From Bacteroidales bacterium UBA3289 (GTDB lineage Bacteria; Bacteroidota; Bacteroidia; Bacteroidales; UBA932), in contig DETL01000014.1 in assembly GCA_002361625.1 (NCBI GenBank), forward strand, positions 179,084-229,741: a stretch of DNA of 50,658 bases, read 5' to 3'. A program made the translations under genes and the position numbers. The notes under the pieces were generated by a model. The model did no database searches. It was not told the origin of the DNA and saw only the letters and a list, made by a program, of their open reading frames with translations. Of this stretch, positions 1 through 8,858 are shown one piece after another. Within the stretch, counting starts at the first letter, position 1, and every line of letters begins with the position of its first letter.

Positions 1-966
1 GTGGCGCAGCCGGAGGACGGCATCGGCAAGGACGGCCTGTATCCCCGGATCAACGACTATGACAAGTGGGCCATCGAATACGGCTACAAGCCCACGGAGT
101 TCAAGACCCCGAAGGAGGACCACCTGTATTGGAACAAGGTGATCATCGAGCGGCTCAAGGACCATCCCGAGCTCTGGTTCGGTGGCGAGGGTACCGACTC
201 CGACCCGCGCGCCCAGCGGGAGGACCTCGGTGACGACGCCGTCGCGGCCAGCAATTACGGTATCGCGAACCTCAAGCGCATCATCGGCAAGCTTCCGGAG
301 TGGAATGCCGAGGAGGCCGACCAGTACGAGAACCTTTCCCGGATGTACACCTCCCTCACCGGCCAGTACAACCGCTACCTGGGCCATGTCTCGGCCAATA
401 TCGGCGGCCGCTTCGTAACGAACCACAGCATCGAGCAGGCCGGCGTGGACAAGTACGCCCCCGTGCCGAAGGAGCGTCAGAAGAGAGCGCTGAACTGGCT
501 CAACGACAATCTGTTCCGCAAGCCGTCCTGGCTCGTGGCCGAGCCCTGGATCTTCAACCTCACGGACCGCCCGGACACCTACCTGTACACCCTCGTGAAC
601 AATGTCGTGAGCGCTTCCAACCTCCTGAATATCCAGAAGCTCTCCCGGATGGAACAGTTTACGACCTACGGCTCCGACAACTATGCCCCGCAGGAGTATC
701 TGGACGACCTCGCCGGCATGATCTTCGAGGAGCTCTATAAGGGCCGCGCCACCGACAGCTACCGCCGCTATCTCCAGCGCCGTTATGTCACGGTCGCCCT
801 GGAAGTCGTGAACAGCCCCGCCGCCGAGACGACGGACGGCCGGACCCTCCTCCTGGGCCAGCTCCTGGACATCCAGAAGAAGGCCGGCAAGGCCAAGTCT
901 TCCGACGCCGCCACCCACGCCCACTGGCAGAGCCTGGCGAAGCAGATCGAGAAAGGACTGAAATAG
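1..966 (+). CDS. Zinc-dependent metalloprotease, C-terminal part (cut by window edge)
   Basis: This is the C-terminal 321 residues of a large secreted zinc metalloprotease of the Bacteroidota type with DUF5117/DUF4953 regions, usually over 800 residues. The first codons read VAQPEDGI, followed by PRINDYDKWAIEYGY. In this family that segment lies just after the HExxH zinc site, so the GTG at position 1 is an internal valine codon and the real start lies upstream of the window. Family-typical stretches follow: EDLGDDAVAASNYGIANLKRI, then GHVSANIGGRF. The catalytic histidines are outside the window. The stop TAG (964-966) directly abuts the stop codon of the convergent YfhO gene, with no base between them. 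The family call is from remembered resemblance and is fairly secure; the substrate is unknown. Confidence 0.8.
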   Translation: MAQPEDGIGKDGLYPRINDYDKWAIEYGYKPTEFKTPKEDHLYWNKVIIERLKDHPELWFGGEGTDSDPRAQREDLGDDAVAASNYGIANLKRIIGKLPEWNAEEADQYENLSRMYTSLTGQYNRYLGHVSANIGGRFVTNHSIEQAGVDKYAPVPKERQKRALNWLNDNLFRKPSWLVAEPWIFNLTDRPDTYLYTLVNNVVSASNLLNIQKLSRMEQFTTYGSDNYAPQEYLDDLAGMIFEELYKGRATDSYRRYLQRRYVTVALEVVNSPAAETTDGRTLLLGQLLDIQKKAGKAKSSDAATHAHWQSLAKQIEKGLK

Positions 967-3468
967 TTATTTTTTCCAGAACAGTCCGCCCAGCGAGAGT
1001 AACAGCAGGAGGATCAGCGTGATGGAGGAAGCGCGGGAGATCCCGGCACCGATGCGGTAGGAGTCGGGTTCGAAGCGCATGACGATGTCGTGCCCGCCCG
1101 CGGGCAGGGCCATCGCCCGCAAGGTCCAATCCGCGCGCAAGACCTCCGCCGGAGCACCGTCCACCTGCGCCTTCCACCCGTCGGGATAGTAGATCTCGCT
1201 GAACACGGCGAGGCGGTCGCCGGCGGCCTGGTAGTGGTAGCGGAGCTCATTCGGAGCGTAGGAAGTCAGGACGATCGTATCCGTAGAATCGGCCGGAGCC
1301 GCCTTCACCGTCGGCATGTCCCGGCCGATGACGGCCTGATGCCGCAGATCGACACTGCCCAGGAAGGCGATTTCCTCGTCGGGGGAGGCGGCGGGAACGA
1401 CCTCATCGACAAACCAGGCGTTGCCCAGGGCGCCCGCATTGTATGCCGGCGCATAGTCTCCACCGATGACGATATATCGGGTGTTCAGCGCATTGAGGAC
1501 CGGAGTCGCCGGCAGTCCGGCCTCCACGTCGTCGATGGTCTCCGCCTCCTGCATGGACCCGTAGATGGCATTGATCTCCCCCGTCAGGTAATGCTCGATG
1601 AGATCCTGGTAGCGCTGGAGTTTCGCCGGGGAGTAACCGCCCACGCTCTTGTGGTGGTAGGAGGGGACGGACGAGTTGAACACATTGACACTGAGGTCCA
1701 AGACGCGGTAAGACGGATCCGGGTCGGCCTTGATCATCTGGTCCACGGGCCGCTCGGCAAAGGGTTTGTTGAAGTCCTTCGGCGTGGTGAAATGGTCGGC
1801 GTTCAGGTAGCGCTTGCCGGTGGAGAAGAGGTTCACCGCGACGAGGGCGCAGATGGCCACGCCGGCGATGAGTTTGCGGTAGCGGGGCGCGTCCTTGGGC
1901 AAGACTGCCCAAAGGAGAAGCCCCCAGGCGACGGCGATGAGGAGGAAGGACACGAGGGCGTCCTGGCGCAGGAGGGCGATGCGATCCTGCTGGAAGGCCT
2001 CCACGAGGACGTCCTGCTGCCCGGCGTCGGAAGCCGACGTGAAGTCTCCCGCGAGCGTCGGGATGAGGAAGAACAGCAGGCTCAGGCCGCCGGTGAGGGC
2101 GAAGGCGAGGCCGCTCTTTTTCAGGAAGTCCTTCGGGTCCACCCCGTCCTTGACGATGCGGTCCAGGGCCAGGAAGCCCAGCATGGGCAAAGTGACCTGC
2201 AGGACGACGAGGGCCATGGACACCGTCCGGAACTTGTTATAAAGGGGCAGGATATTGAAGCAGAGCTTCGTAAAGGCCATGAAATGGTTTCCGACCGCCA
2301 TAAGGACGGCGAGGACCGTTCCTGCGACAAGCCACCATTTCTCCTTTCCCTTGTAGCAGAACAGGCCCAGGATGAACAGGAAGACGGTAATGGCGCCCAT
2401 ATACATGGGTCCGGCCGTGAAGGGCTGGGGGCCCCAGTACATCGGCAGGGCTTTCGCGATTTCGCGGGTGTTCGACTGGCCGGCACGCCTCAGCAGCTGG
2501 ATCGTCTCGGACTTCGCGGGATCCACGGCCTGGGCCGATGCGCCCCCGTTGAAGTTCGGGATCATCAGGTTCGGCAACTCTTCCCAGCCATAGGACCACG
2601 CCGTGGCATAGTCCAGGTCCAGGCCGCCGCCCTTCACGTCCCCGTCCTGCGTAAGTTCCGAGCCGCCACGCATCGTGTTCGGCGTATATTTCGCCAGCGG
2701 CAGGAGCTTGTTCACATTGGTCGCGATCCCGACTCCGCCCACCACCAGAAGCAGGGCCGAAGCGATGAGGAACCGGCCAATCCGGTCCTTGCTTTTCGTC
2801 AATACATCAATCAGTTCCACGAGCGCATACAGCAGCACCAGAATCGCGAGATAGTAGGTGATCTGCTGATGGTTCGCCTTGATCTGCATGCTCAGCGCCA
2901 GGCCGAAGAGCACGGCTCCGAGGAGCACCTTGGGCAGGTAACGGGACTTCGCCTTCGTGCTCCGGTACGTGTACACCAGCGCCGCCAGCACCCACGGGAA
3001 AAAGGCGATCGCCTGCATCTTCGTGTTGTGGCCCACCTGGATGATCTGGAAATTGTACGAGCAGAACGCCACGGCCACGGCGCCGCCGAGGGCCAGCGGC
3101 CAGCTGATGCCGAGAGCCAGCATGAGCAGGAAGGCGCCCAGCAGGGTGATGAACAGGTAAGTCGCCGGCCGTTTTCCGGTAAGCAGCAGATTATAAATGG
3201 ATTGCGTATAGTCGCCGCCGTTCTGCGTGGAAATGGCCGTCGTGGGCATTCCGCCGAACATGGAGTCCGTCCAGTAGGTCGGATCGTCGGGATGCGCCGC
3301 ATTCCATTCGCTCATCTCGTGCGACATGCCGATAAAACCCGATATGTCGCTCTGGTTCACGATCTTCCCGTCGAGCACCTGCGGCATGAAGCCGTAACTG
3401 AGCACGAGGAAGAACACGATGGCGCCGAGGCCTATCCCGATGTTTTTCAACAGTTTCTTCTGATCCAT
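967..3468 (-). CDS. YfhO-family polytopic membrane protein
   Basis: An 833-residue integral membrane protein resembling the YfhO family (PF09586), whose members are GT-C-like proteins linked to glycosylation of cell-surface polymers. One N-terminal hydrophobic segment (residues 9-29) is followed by an extracytoplasmic loop with acidic residues, then many hydrophobic segments to about residue 540. A large soluble domain follows (about 550-800), and a final hydrophobic segment ends in a KK tail. The start codon is 6 nt after the stop of the upstream glycosyltransferase gene, so the two are almost certainly cotranscribed and probably act in one surface glycan or lipid-glycosylation step. That functional link is inferred from context. 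No truncation is visible. Confidence 0.85.
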   Translation of the reverse strand: MDQKKLLKNIGIGLGAIVFFLVLSYGFMPQVLDGKIVNQSDISGFIGMSHEMSEWNAAHPDDPTYWTDSMFGGMPTTAISTQNGGDYTQSIYNLLLTGKRPATYLFITLLGAFLLMLALGISWPLALGGAVAVAFCSYNFQIIQVGHNTKMQAIAFFPWVLAALVYTYRSTKAKSRYLPKVLLGAVLFGLALSMQIKANHQQITYYLAILVLLYALVELIDVLTKSKDRIGRFLIASALLLVVGGVGIATNVNKLLPLAKYTPNTMRGGSELTQDGDVKGGGLDLDYATAWSYGWEELPNLMIPNFNGGASAQAVDPAKSETIQLLRRAGQSNTREIAKALPMYWGPQPFTAGPMYMGAITVFLFILGLFCYKGKEKWWLVAGTVLAVLMAVGNHFMAFTKLCFNILPLYNKFRTVSMALVVLQVTLPMLGFLALDRIVKDGVDPKDFLKKSGLAFALTGGLSLLFFLIPTLAGDFTSASDAGQQDVLVEAFQQDRIALLRQDALVSFLLIAVAWGLLLWAVLPKDAPRYRKLIAGVAICALVAVNLFSTGKRYLNADHFTTPKDFNKPFAERPVDQMIKADPDPSYRVLDLSVNVFNSSVPSYHHKSVGGYSPAKLQRYQDLIEHYLTGEINAIYGSMQEAETIDDVEAGLPATPVLNALNTRYIVIGGDYAPAYNAGALGNAWFVDEVVPAASPDEEIAFLGSVDLRHQAVIGRDMPTVKAAPADSTDTIVLTSYAPNELRYHYQAAGDRLAVFSEIYYPDGWKAQVDGAPAEVLRADWTLRAMALPAGGHDIVMRFEPDSYRIGAGISRASSITLILLLLLSLGGLFWKK

Positions 3469-3474
3469 GGTGGT

Positions 3475-4803
3475 TTATTTTTCTGGTGAGACCCGCTCCA
3501 GCAGGACGGCGAGTTCATGGGTGATGCTGCGGCGGGAAAAACGGGTGATGTCGCCGGCCACGGAAGGGACGCCGCCCTGCTGGAACTGCTCCCACGCCTG
3601 GTCGATGAAAAGGCGCATGGCATCCCGGTTGTCCCAATCGGCCGTAACACCGGCGCCCGTGTCCGCCAGCACGCGGGCCATGGCGCCGTCCTCCTGGCCG
3701 ATTCCCAGGATGGGCCTCCGGGAAGCGAGATACTCGAACAGTTTGCCGGGAAGGATGGGACGGTACTCCGGATCGTTCCGGAGCGGCAGCACCAGGACGG
3801 TGGCCGCGAGCTGCTCGCGCACCGCCGTCAGGTGGTCCTTGTAGCCCAGGTCCACGACGTTGTCCTTGAGACCGGCTTCCTCGATGGCGTCATACACCTC
3901 CCGGTCCACCTTGCCGACGAGTCGCAGGCGCAGGGCCGCCTTGAAGTCCGGCTCCGCCCAGGCCTTCGCTCCCAGCACTTTCCAAAAAGTGAGCGGATTG
4001 CCGTCGGCCGCGAAAAGGCCCGTATGGACGATGTTGAAGTGCTCGTCCGGCTCCACCGCCTGCTCGAAATCGCCTCCGTCATAACCGTTGGTAATCATCG
4101 CGACGGGGGTCGATGTCTGGGCCTGGAACTCCTCCTGCACAAGCGGCGTGACGGCGAGGACGGTAGAGCATTCGTCCAGCACGGACTGCTCCATCGCCCG
4201 GAGTTTTTTCCAGGTACGGGCCGACATGGGCAGGTGCTTGAGATAGTACATCCGGGTCCAAGGGTCGCGGAAATCCGGAATCCAGGGGATGCCGAGTTCC
4301 TTGTGCAGCCGTTGTCCGATGAGGTGCATCGAATGGGGCGGTCCCGTCGTAACGATCACATCGACAGGATGTTCCTTGAGATATTCCTTCAGGAAGCGGA
4401 CGCTGGGGCGCACCCAGCCTACGCGGGGATCGGGAACGAACAGGTTGCCCCGGATCCAGAGCGAGAGGCGCTGCTTGAAGGTCTTCCGGCCGGAGGAGAT
4501 TTCGGTGACCTCCCCCTTGGAGGCGCCCGCCGTCAGGGTTTTCATGTCGGTCGAGGCTCCCTTGCCCATGAGCCTGCGGTAGATGCCGTAGGGCTCCAGG
4601 ATGGGCCGGCGGATGATCTCGGCGCTGTGCGGGATTTCCGCCTCGAGGGTGTGGTCGATGGCCGAATACTCCGGATTCTCCGGCGTATAGATCACCGGCT
4701 GCCAGCCTTCTGCAGGCAGGTATTTGGCAAATTTTACCCAGCGCTGGACGCCGGAACCGCCGGAGGGCGGCCAGTAGTAGGTGACGACGAGGACGCGCTT
4801 CAT
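3475..4803 (-). CDS. Glycosyltransferase, GT4-like (GT-B fold)
   Basis: A 442-residue protein starting MKRVLVVTYYWPPSGGSGVQ, the usual N-terminus of GT-B glycosyltransferases with a glycine-rich nucleotide-sugar loop. The middle contains VTTGPPHSMHLIG and WIPDFRDPW, typical of GT4-like enzymes in Bacteroidota surface polysaccharide clusters. The C-terminal half has GYKDHLTAVREQLAATVLVLPLR and a later acidic stretch, LPGKLFEYLASRRPILGIG, that matches the donor-binding region. I chose the ATG at 4803 because a -7 box (CAAAGTTA on the plus strand, 4812-4819) lies just upstream; the longer frame to 4842 would begin upstream of its own promoter. It precedes the YfhO gene by 6 nt. Donor and acceptor sugars cannot be told from sequence. 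Confidence 0.85.
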   Translation of the reverse strand: MKRVLVVTYYWPPSGGSGVQRWVKFAKYLPAEGWQPVIYTPENPEYSAIDHTLEAEIPHSAEIIRRPILEPYGIYRRLMGKGASTDMKTLTAGASKGEVTEISSGRKTFKQRLSLWIRGNLFVPDPRVGWVRPSVRFLKEYLKEHPVDVIVTTGPPHSMHLIGQRLHKELGIPWIPDFRDPWTRMYYLKHLPMSARTWKKLRAMEQSVLDECSTVLAVTPLVQEEFQAQTSTPVAMITNGYDGGDFEQAVEPDEHFNIVHTGLFAADGNPLTFWKVLGAKAWAEPDFKAALRLRLVGKVDREVYDAIEEAGLKDNVVDLGYKDHLTAVREQLAATVLVLPLRNDPEYRPILPGKLFEYLASRRPILGIGQEDGAMARVLADTGAGVTADWDNRDAMRLFIDQAWEQFQQGGVPSVAGDITRFSRRSITHELAVLLERVSPEK

Positions 4804-4811
4804 ACAAGGTA

Positions 4812-4819
4812 CAAAGTTA
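4812..4819 (-). promoter_or_regulatory. -7 promoter box of the glycosyltransferase-YfhO operon
   Basis: On the minus strand this reads TAACTTTG, matching the Bacteroidota -7 consensus TAnnTTTG. It ends 8 nt before the ATG at 4803, so transcription should begin at or very near the start codon. It is divergent from the mutS box 12 nt away. Confidence 0.6.
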
Positions 4820-4831
4820 ATAAAAAAACAG

Positions 4832-4839
4832 TATCTTTG
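4832..4839 (+). promoter_or_regulatory. -7 promoter box of mutS
   Basis: TATCTTTG matches the Bacteroidota -7 consensus and lies 24 nt upstream of the mutS ATG. With the oppositely oriented box at 4812-4819 it makes a compact divergent promoter. Confidence 0.65.
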
Positions 4840-4863
4840 CATTTACCCTTTAGAAGCACCCAA

Positions 4864-7494
4864 ATGGCGAAACTGGCGGAAGACACCCCTCTGATCAAAC
4901 AGTTTTTCGAAGTGAAGGCACAGCACCCCGAAGCGCTGCTGCTGTACCGGGTCGGCGACTTTTACGAGACCTACTCGGACGACGCCGTCACAGCTTCCCG
5001 CGTGCTGGGACTGGTGCAGACCAAGAAATCCAACGGCGACAAGGGCCCCATCCCCATGGCCGGCTTCCCGCACCACGCCATCGAGAATTACCTCACGAAA
5101 CTGGTCCGGGCGGGCTTCAAGGTGGCCATCTGCGACCAGCTGGAGGATCCGAAATTCGCCAAGAAACTCGTCAAGCGCGGGGTGACGGAGATCGTCACGC
5201 CGGGCATCTCCTTCGGCGAGAACATGCTGGAAGTCAAGGAGAACAACTTCCTGTGCGGGCTGGCGTTCGACCGCGACGGCTGCGGCGCCGCCTTCCTGGA
5301 CGTGTCCACGGGACAGTTCCAGGTGGCGCAGGGCTCGCTCGAGTACATCGGCACCCTCATGGGCTCGCTTTCGCCCAAGGAACTGGTCGTTCCCCGGAGT
5401 TACGAGCGGGGCGTGAAGGACCGCTTCGGCGACTATTACGTGACGAGCCTGGACGAATGGGCCTTCGTGTACGACGCCGCGATGGAAAAGCTCAAGCGGC
5501 AACTCCGCGTGGACTCCCTGAAGGGTTTCGCCGTGGACACGATGCCGCTCGGAATCTGCGCCGCCGGGGCCCTGATGGTCTATCTGGAGCAGACGCAGCA
5601 TGCGGGCCTCCGCAACATCTCCACCCTCGGCCGCATCGACGAAGCCAAGGTGGTCTGGATGGATTCCTTCACCCTCCGCAACCTGGAAGTGTTCCAGGCC
5701 GCATCGGGCCGGGAAGGCGTGTCCCTGGTGCAGACGGTGGACCGCTGTTCCTCGCCGATGGGCGCGCGGATGCTCCGGAGCTGGCTGGCAATGCCCATCC
5801 TGGACCGGAAGGAACTGAACCTGCGGTACGACATCGTGCAGTTCTTCGTGGACCGGCCGGATACCCTCGCCGCCGTGCAGGAAGAACTCGGGAAGCTCGG
5901 CGACCTGGACCGCATCCTCGGGCGGATCGCCAACGGCAAGGCCCTCCCGCGGGAGGTCCTGCAGCTGAGCCGCGGCCTCGCGCAGATGAAGCCGCTCCAG
6001 GAAAACTGCATGGGCAAGGGCTGCGACGCCGTGGACCGGCTCATGAAGGGACTCGTGGGCTGCGAGAAGATCCTGAAGGAAATCGTGAACACCCTGGATC
6101 CGGAGCCGGCCGCCCAGATCGGCAAGGGCCCGGTCATCGCGGAGGGGGTGGACGAAGAGCTGGACGAGCTCCGCGGCCTGTCCGGCAGCGGGAAGGATTA
6201 TCTCCTGCAGATGCAGCAGCGGGAGGCTGAACGCACCGGAATCCCCTCGCTCAAAATCGCTTACAACAACGTTTTCGGCTACTATATCGAAGTCCGCAAC
6301 ACCTTCAGGGACAAAGTCCCGCCGGAGTGGATCCGCAAACAGACCCTCGTGAGCGCCGAACGCTACATCACCGAGGAACTCAAGGAATACGAGGAGAAGA
6401 TCGTCACGGCCGAAAGCCGCATCTATGAGATCGAGACCCGGCTCTACGCCGCCCTCATCGCCCATATCCAGGACGGGATCGTCGCCATCCAGAAGAACAG
6501 CCGCATCCTCGCGAAGCTGGATGTGCTGGCCGGCTTCGCCGAACAGGCCCTGGACCGGCACTACTGCCGTCCCGTCGTGGACGATTCCCTCACGCTGGAC
6601 ATCAAGGCGGGCCGCCACCCGGTCATCGAAACCCTGATGCCCGCCGGCGAGGAATACGTTCCGAACGATGTCTTCCTGGACTCCAAGTCCCAGCAGATCA
6701 TCATCCTGACCGGTCCGAACATGGCCGGTAAGTCGGCCCTTCTGAGGCAGACAGCCCTCATCGTCCTCCTGGCGCAGACGGGGTCCTTCGTCCCGGCGGA
6801 ATCGGCCCGGATCGGCTATTTCGACAAGATCTTCACCCGCGTGGGTGCGACGGACAACATTTCCCGCGGCGAATCCACCTTCATGGTGGAGATGCTGGAG
6901 ACGTCCATGATCCTGCACAACCTCAGCGCCCGGTCGCTGGTGCTGCTGGACGAAATCGGCCGGGGCACCTCGACCTACGACGGCATGTCCATCGCCCGCG
7001 GCATCGTGGAATACATCCACGAGTACGGGAAGGGTGCCAAGACGCTCTTCGCCACCCATTATCACGAACTGAACGACCTGGAAGGCCTTTTCCCGCGCGT
7101 GAAAAACTTCCACGTGACCGTCAAGGAGGTCGGGAAGGAGGTCATCTTCCTCCGCAAGATCAAGGAAGGCGGGACGGCCCACAGCTTCGGTATCCATGTC
7201 GCCCGCATGGCCGGCATGCCGCAGCCGGTGCTGGAAAGCGCCGAGCGCACGCTCAAGGCCCTGGAGAATTCCCAGGCGCTGGAAGCCATCGGCGCCCTCA
7301 CCCCCATCAAGCCGCACACGACGAAAGAGGGCCGCGTGGAAAAGGACGGCTCCATCCAACTGTCCATGTTCCAGCTGGACGATCCCCTGCTGGAATCTTT
7401 GCGGGACCGTCTCAAGGGATTGGATCTCAACAACATGACACCCCTGCAGGCCTTTGATGCCCTGCGGGCGATGAAAGACGAGCTGGGGGTCTAG
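4864..7494 (+). CDS. mutS: DNA mismatch repair protein MutS
   Basis: An 876-residue MutS (E. coli 853). It recognises mismatches and small loops in newly replicated DNA and recruits MutL. The N-terminal mismatch-reading domain shows GDFYETY near residue 35, containing the Phe-x-Glu pair that wedges into the mismatch. The ATPase domain has Walker A GPNMAGKSALLRQ near residue 617 (usual form GPNMGGKST), the Walker B/signature DEIGRGTSTYDG near 695, and ATHYHEL for the switch histidine. The start at 4864 is the first methionine after the promoter box; the frame is open for 1.3 kb upstream, but only as a shadow of the opposite-strand glycosyltransferase gene. Its stop lies 2 nt from the stop of the convergent transporter gene. 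Confidence 0.97.
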   Translation: MAKLAEDTPLIKQFFEVKAQHPEALLLYRVGDFYETYSDDAVTASRVLGLVQTKKSNGDKGPIPMAGFPHHAIENYLTKLVRAGFKVAICDQLEDPKFAKKLVKRGVTEIVTPGISFGENMLEVKENNFLCGLAFDRDGCGAAFLDVSTGQFQVAQGSLEYIGTLMGSLSPKELVVPRSYERGVKDRFGDYYVTSLDEWAFVYDAAMEKLKRQLRVDSLKGFAVDTMPLGICAAGALMVYLEQTQHAGLRNISTLGRIDEAKVVWMDSFTLRNLEVFQAASGREGVSLVQTVDRCSSPMGARMLRSWLAMPILDRKELNLRYDIVQFFVDRPDTLAAVQEELGKLGDLDRILGRIANGKALPREVLQLSRGLAQMKPLQENCMGKGCDAVDRLMKGLVGCEKILKEIVNTLDPEPAAQIGKGPVIAEGVDEELDELRGLSGSGKDYLLQMQQREAERTGIPSLKIAYNNVFGYYIEVRNTFRDKVPPEWIRKQTLVSAERYITEELKEYEEKIVTAESRIYEIETRLYAALIAHIQDGIVAIQKNSRILAKLDVLAGFAEQALDRHYCRPVVDDSLTLDIKAGRHPVIETLMPAGEEYVPNDVFLDSKSQQIIILTGPNMAGKSALLRQTALIVLLAQTGSFVPAESARIGYFDKIFTRVGATDNISRGESTFMVEMLETSMILHNLSARSLVLLDEIGRGTSTYDGMSIARGIVEYIHEYGKGAKTLFATHYHELNDLEGLFPRVKNFHVTVKEVGKEVIFLRKIKEGGTAHSFGIHVARMAGMPQPVLESAERTLKALENSQALEAIGALTPIKPHTTKEGRVEKDGSIQLSMFQLDDPLLESLRDRLKGLDLNNMTPLQAFDALRAMKDELGV

Positions 7495-7496
7495 CC

Positions 7497-8858
7497 TTAC
7501 AGGAAGAGGTTCGTCAGGAACACCACGACGATTCCCACCGGAGCGACAAAACGCAGCAGGAACCAGACGACGTTGAAGAGGGCGACATTCGCCTTCAGGG
7601 TGCCGCCGTTGGTGAATTCGTCAAAGACGTCGGCCCGGGACATTTTCCAGCCCACGAAGAGGGTGAACAGCAGGCCGCCGGCCGGGAGGAGCCAGTTGGA
7701 GCAGAGCTTGTCCAGGAAATCGAAGATGCTGTTTCCCAGGAGTTTGACATCTGCCAGCGGACCGAAGGACAGGCTGCACAGCACGCCGACGCACCAGGCG
7801 AACACCGTAATGGCCAGGACCGCGGAACCGCGCCGCATCCCCTTTTCCTCCGTCAGGTAAGCCACGCCCACTTCCATCATGGAGATGGCCGAGGTGAGGG
7901 CCGCGACGAGGATGGTCACGAAAAAAATGATGGCAATGATGGCGCTGAGCCAGGGGGCTCCCATGCCCATCTTGTTGAAAATGAACGGCAGCGTGTCAAA
8001 GACAAGACCGGCGCCCGCTCCCGGTTCGATCCCGGCGGCAAAGACGGCCGGCATCACGGCGAAACCGGCGATGACGGCGAACAGAAGGTCCGACACGGCC
8101 GTTCCCACCCCGGAAGCGAGGATGTTCTCCTCCTTGCGCATATAGGAAGCATAGGTCAGGATGGTGCCCACGCCCAGCGACAGCGAAAAGAAGGCCTGTC
8201 CCATGGCGGCTGCGACGGCATGCGCATCGACCTCGGAGAAATCCGGTTTGAGGAGATAGGTGATGCCTTCCGAGGCGCCCGGCAGGGTCATGGAATAGAC
8301 GGCCAGGGCGATGATCAGGATGAACAGGATCGGCATCGTCACTTTCGTGAAGCCTTCGATTCCTTTCTTCACGCCGGCGAGGACGATTCCCGCGACCAGG
8401 AGCATGAAGATGGTATGGACCGCGATCGGACCGCCGGTGGAGGAGATGAACTGGCCGAAGAACCCCTGGATCTCAGAGGGTTCCGCATTCGTAAAGTCCA
8501 GGCAGGCCGCCTTGAAGAGGTACTCCACCGACCAGCCGCCCACGACGCTGTAGTAGCTCAGGATGATGATGGGCGAAACGACCGTAAAGAGTCCCAGCCA
8601 CTTCCAGGGGGTGCCGGGTGCCAGTTTCTCCATCGCCCCGAAGGTCCCCTGCCGGCTCCGGCGGCCGATGATCGTCTCGGCAAAGAAGATCGGCAGGACC
8701 AGGATGAAACTGGAGAGCATGTACAGGATGACGAACGCGGCACCGCCATGTTCTCCCACCATGTACGGGAACCGCCAGATATTGCCCAGGCCGACGGCGC
8801 TGCCGGCCATCGCCATGATCACGGCAAAACGACTGCCGAAGTTTTCGCGCGGAGCCAT
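7497..8858 (-). CDS. Sodium-dependent transporter, NSS/SNF family (second of a tandem pair)
   Basis: A 453-residue member of the neurotransmitter:sodium symporter family (LeuT-like), which couples sodium influx to uptake of amino acids or related amines. Transmembrane segment 1 carries the family signature GLGNIWRFPYMVGEHGG (about residues 22-38), with the unwound sodium/substrate site. Further hydrophobic segments match the 11-12-helix plan of short bacterial members. Its ATG overlaps the stop of the preceding paralogue by one base (ATGA), so the two are translationally coupled. The two proteins are clearly homologous but diverged through the middle loops, suggesting different substrates or a heteromeric role. 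Neither can be assigned from sequence alone. Confidence 0.92.
   Translation of the reverse strand: MAPRENFGSRFAVIMAMAGSAVGLGNIWRFPYMVGEHGGAAFVILYMLSSFILVLPIFFAETIIGRRSRQGTFGAMEKLAPGTPWKWLGLFTVVSPIIILSYYSVVGGWSVEYLFKAACLDFTNAEPSEIQGFFGQFISSTGGPIAVHTIFMLLVAGIVLAGVKKGIEGFTKVTMPILFILIIALAVYSMTLPGASEGITYLLKPDFSEVDAHAVAAAMGQAFFSLSLGVGTILTYASYMRKEENILASGVGTAVSDLLFAVIAGFAVMPAVFAAGIEPGAGAGLVFDTLPFIFNKMGMGAPWLSAIIAIIFFVTILVAALTSAISMMEVGVAYLTEEKGMRRGSAVLAITVFAWCVGVLCSLSFGPLADVKLLGNSIFDFLDKLCSNWLLPAGGLLFTLFVGWKMSRADVFDEFTNGGTLKANVALFNVVWFLLRFVAPVGIVVVFLTNLFL

Noticed and set aside
1090..3489. 799-residue open frame on the plus strand opposite the YfhO gene
   Set aside because: It is antisense to a clear family member, has no recognisable domain, and has an Arg/Gly/Glu/Asp-rich composition typical of shadow frames in GC-rich DNA.
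4843..7359. 838-residue minus-strand frame opposite mutS
   Set aside because: Shadow of mutS; no promoter or domain and a biased composition.
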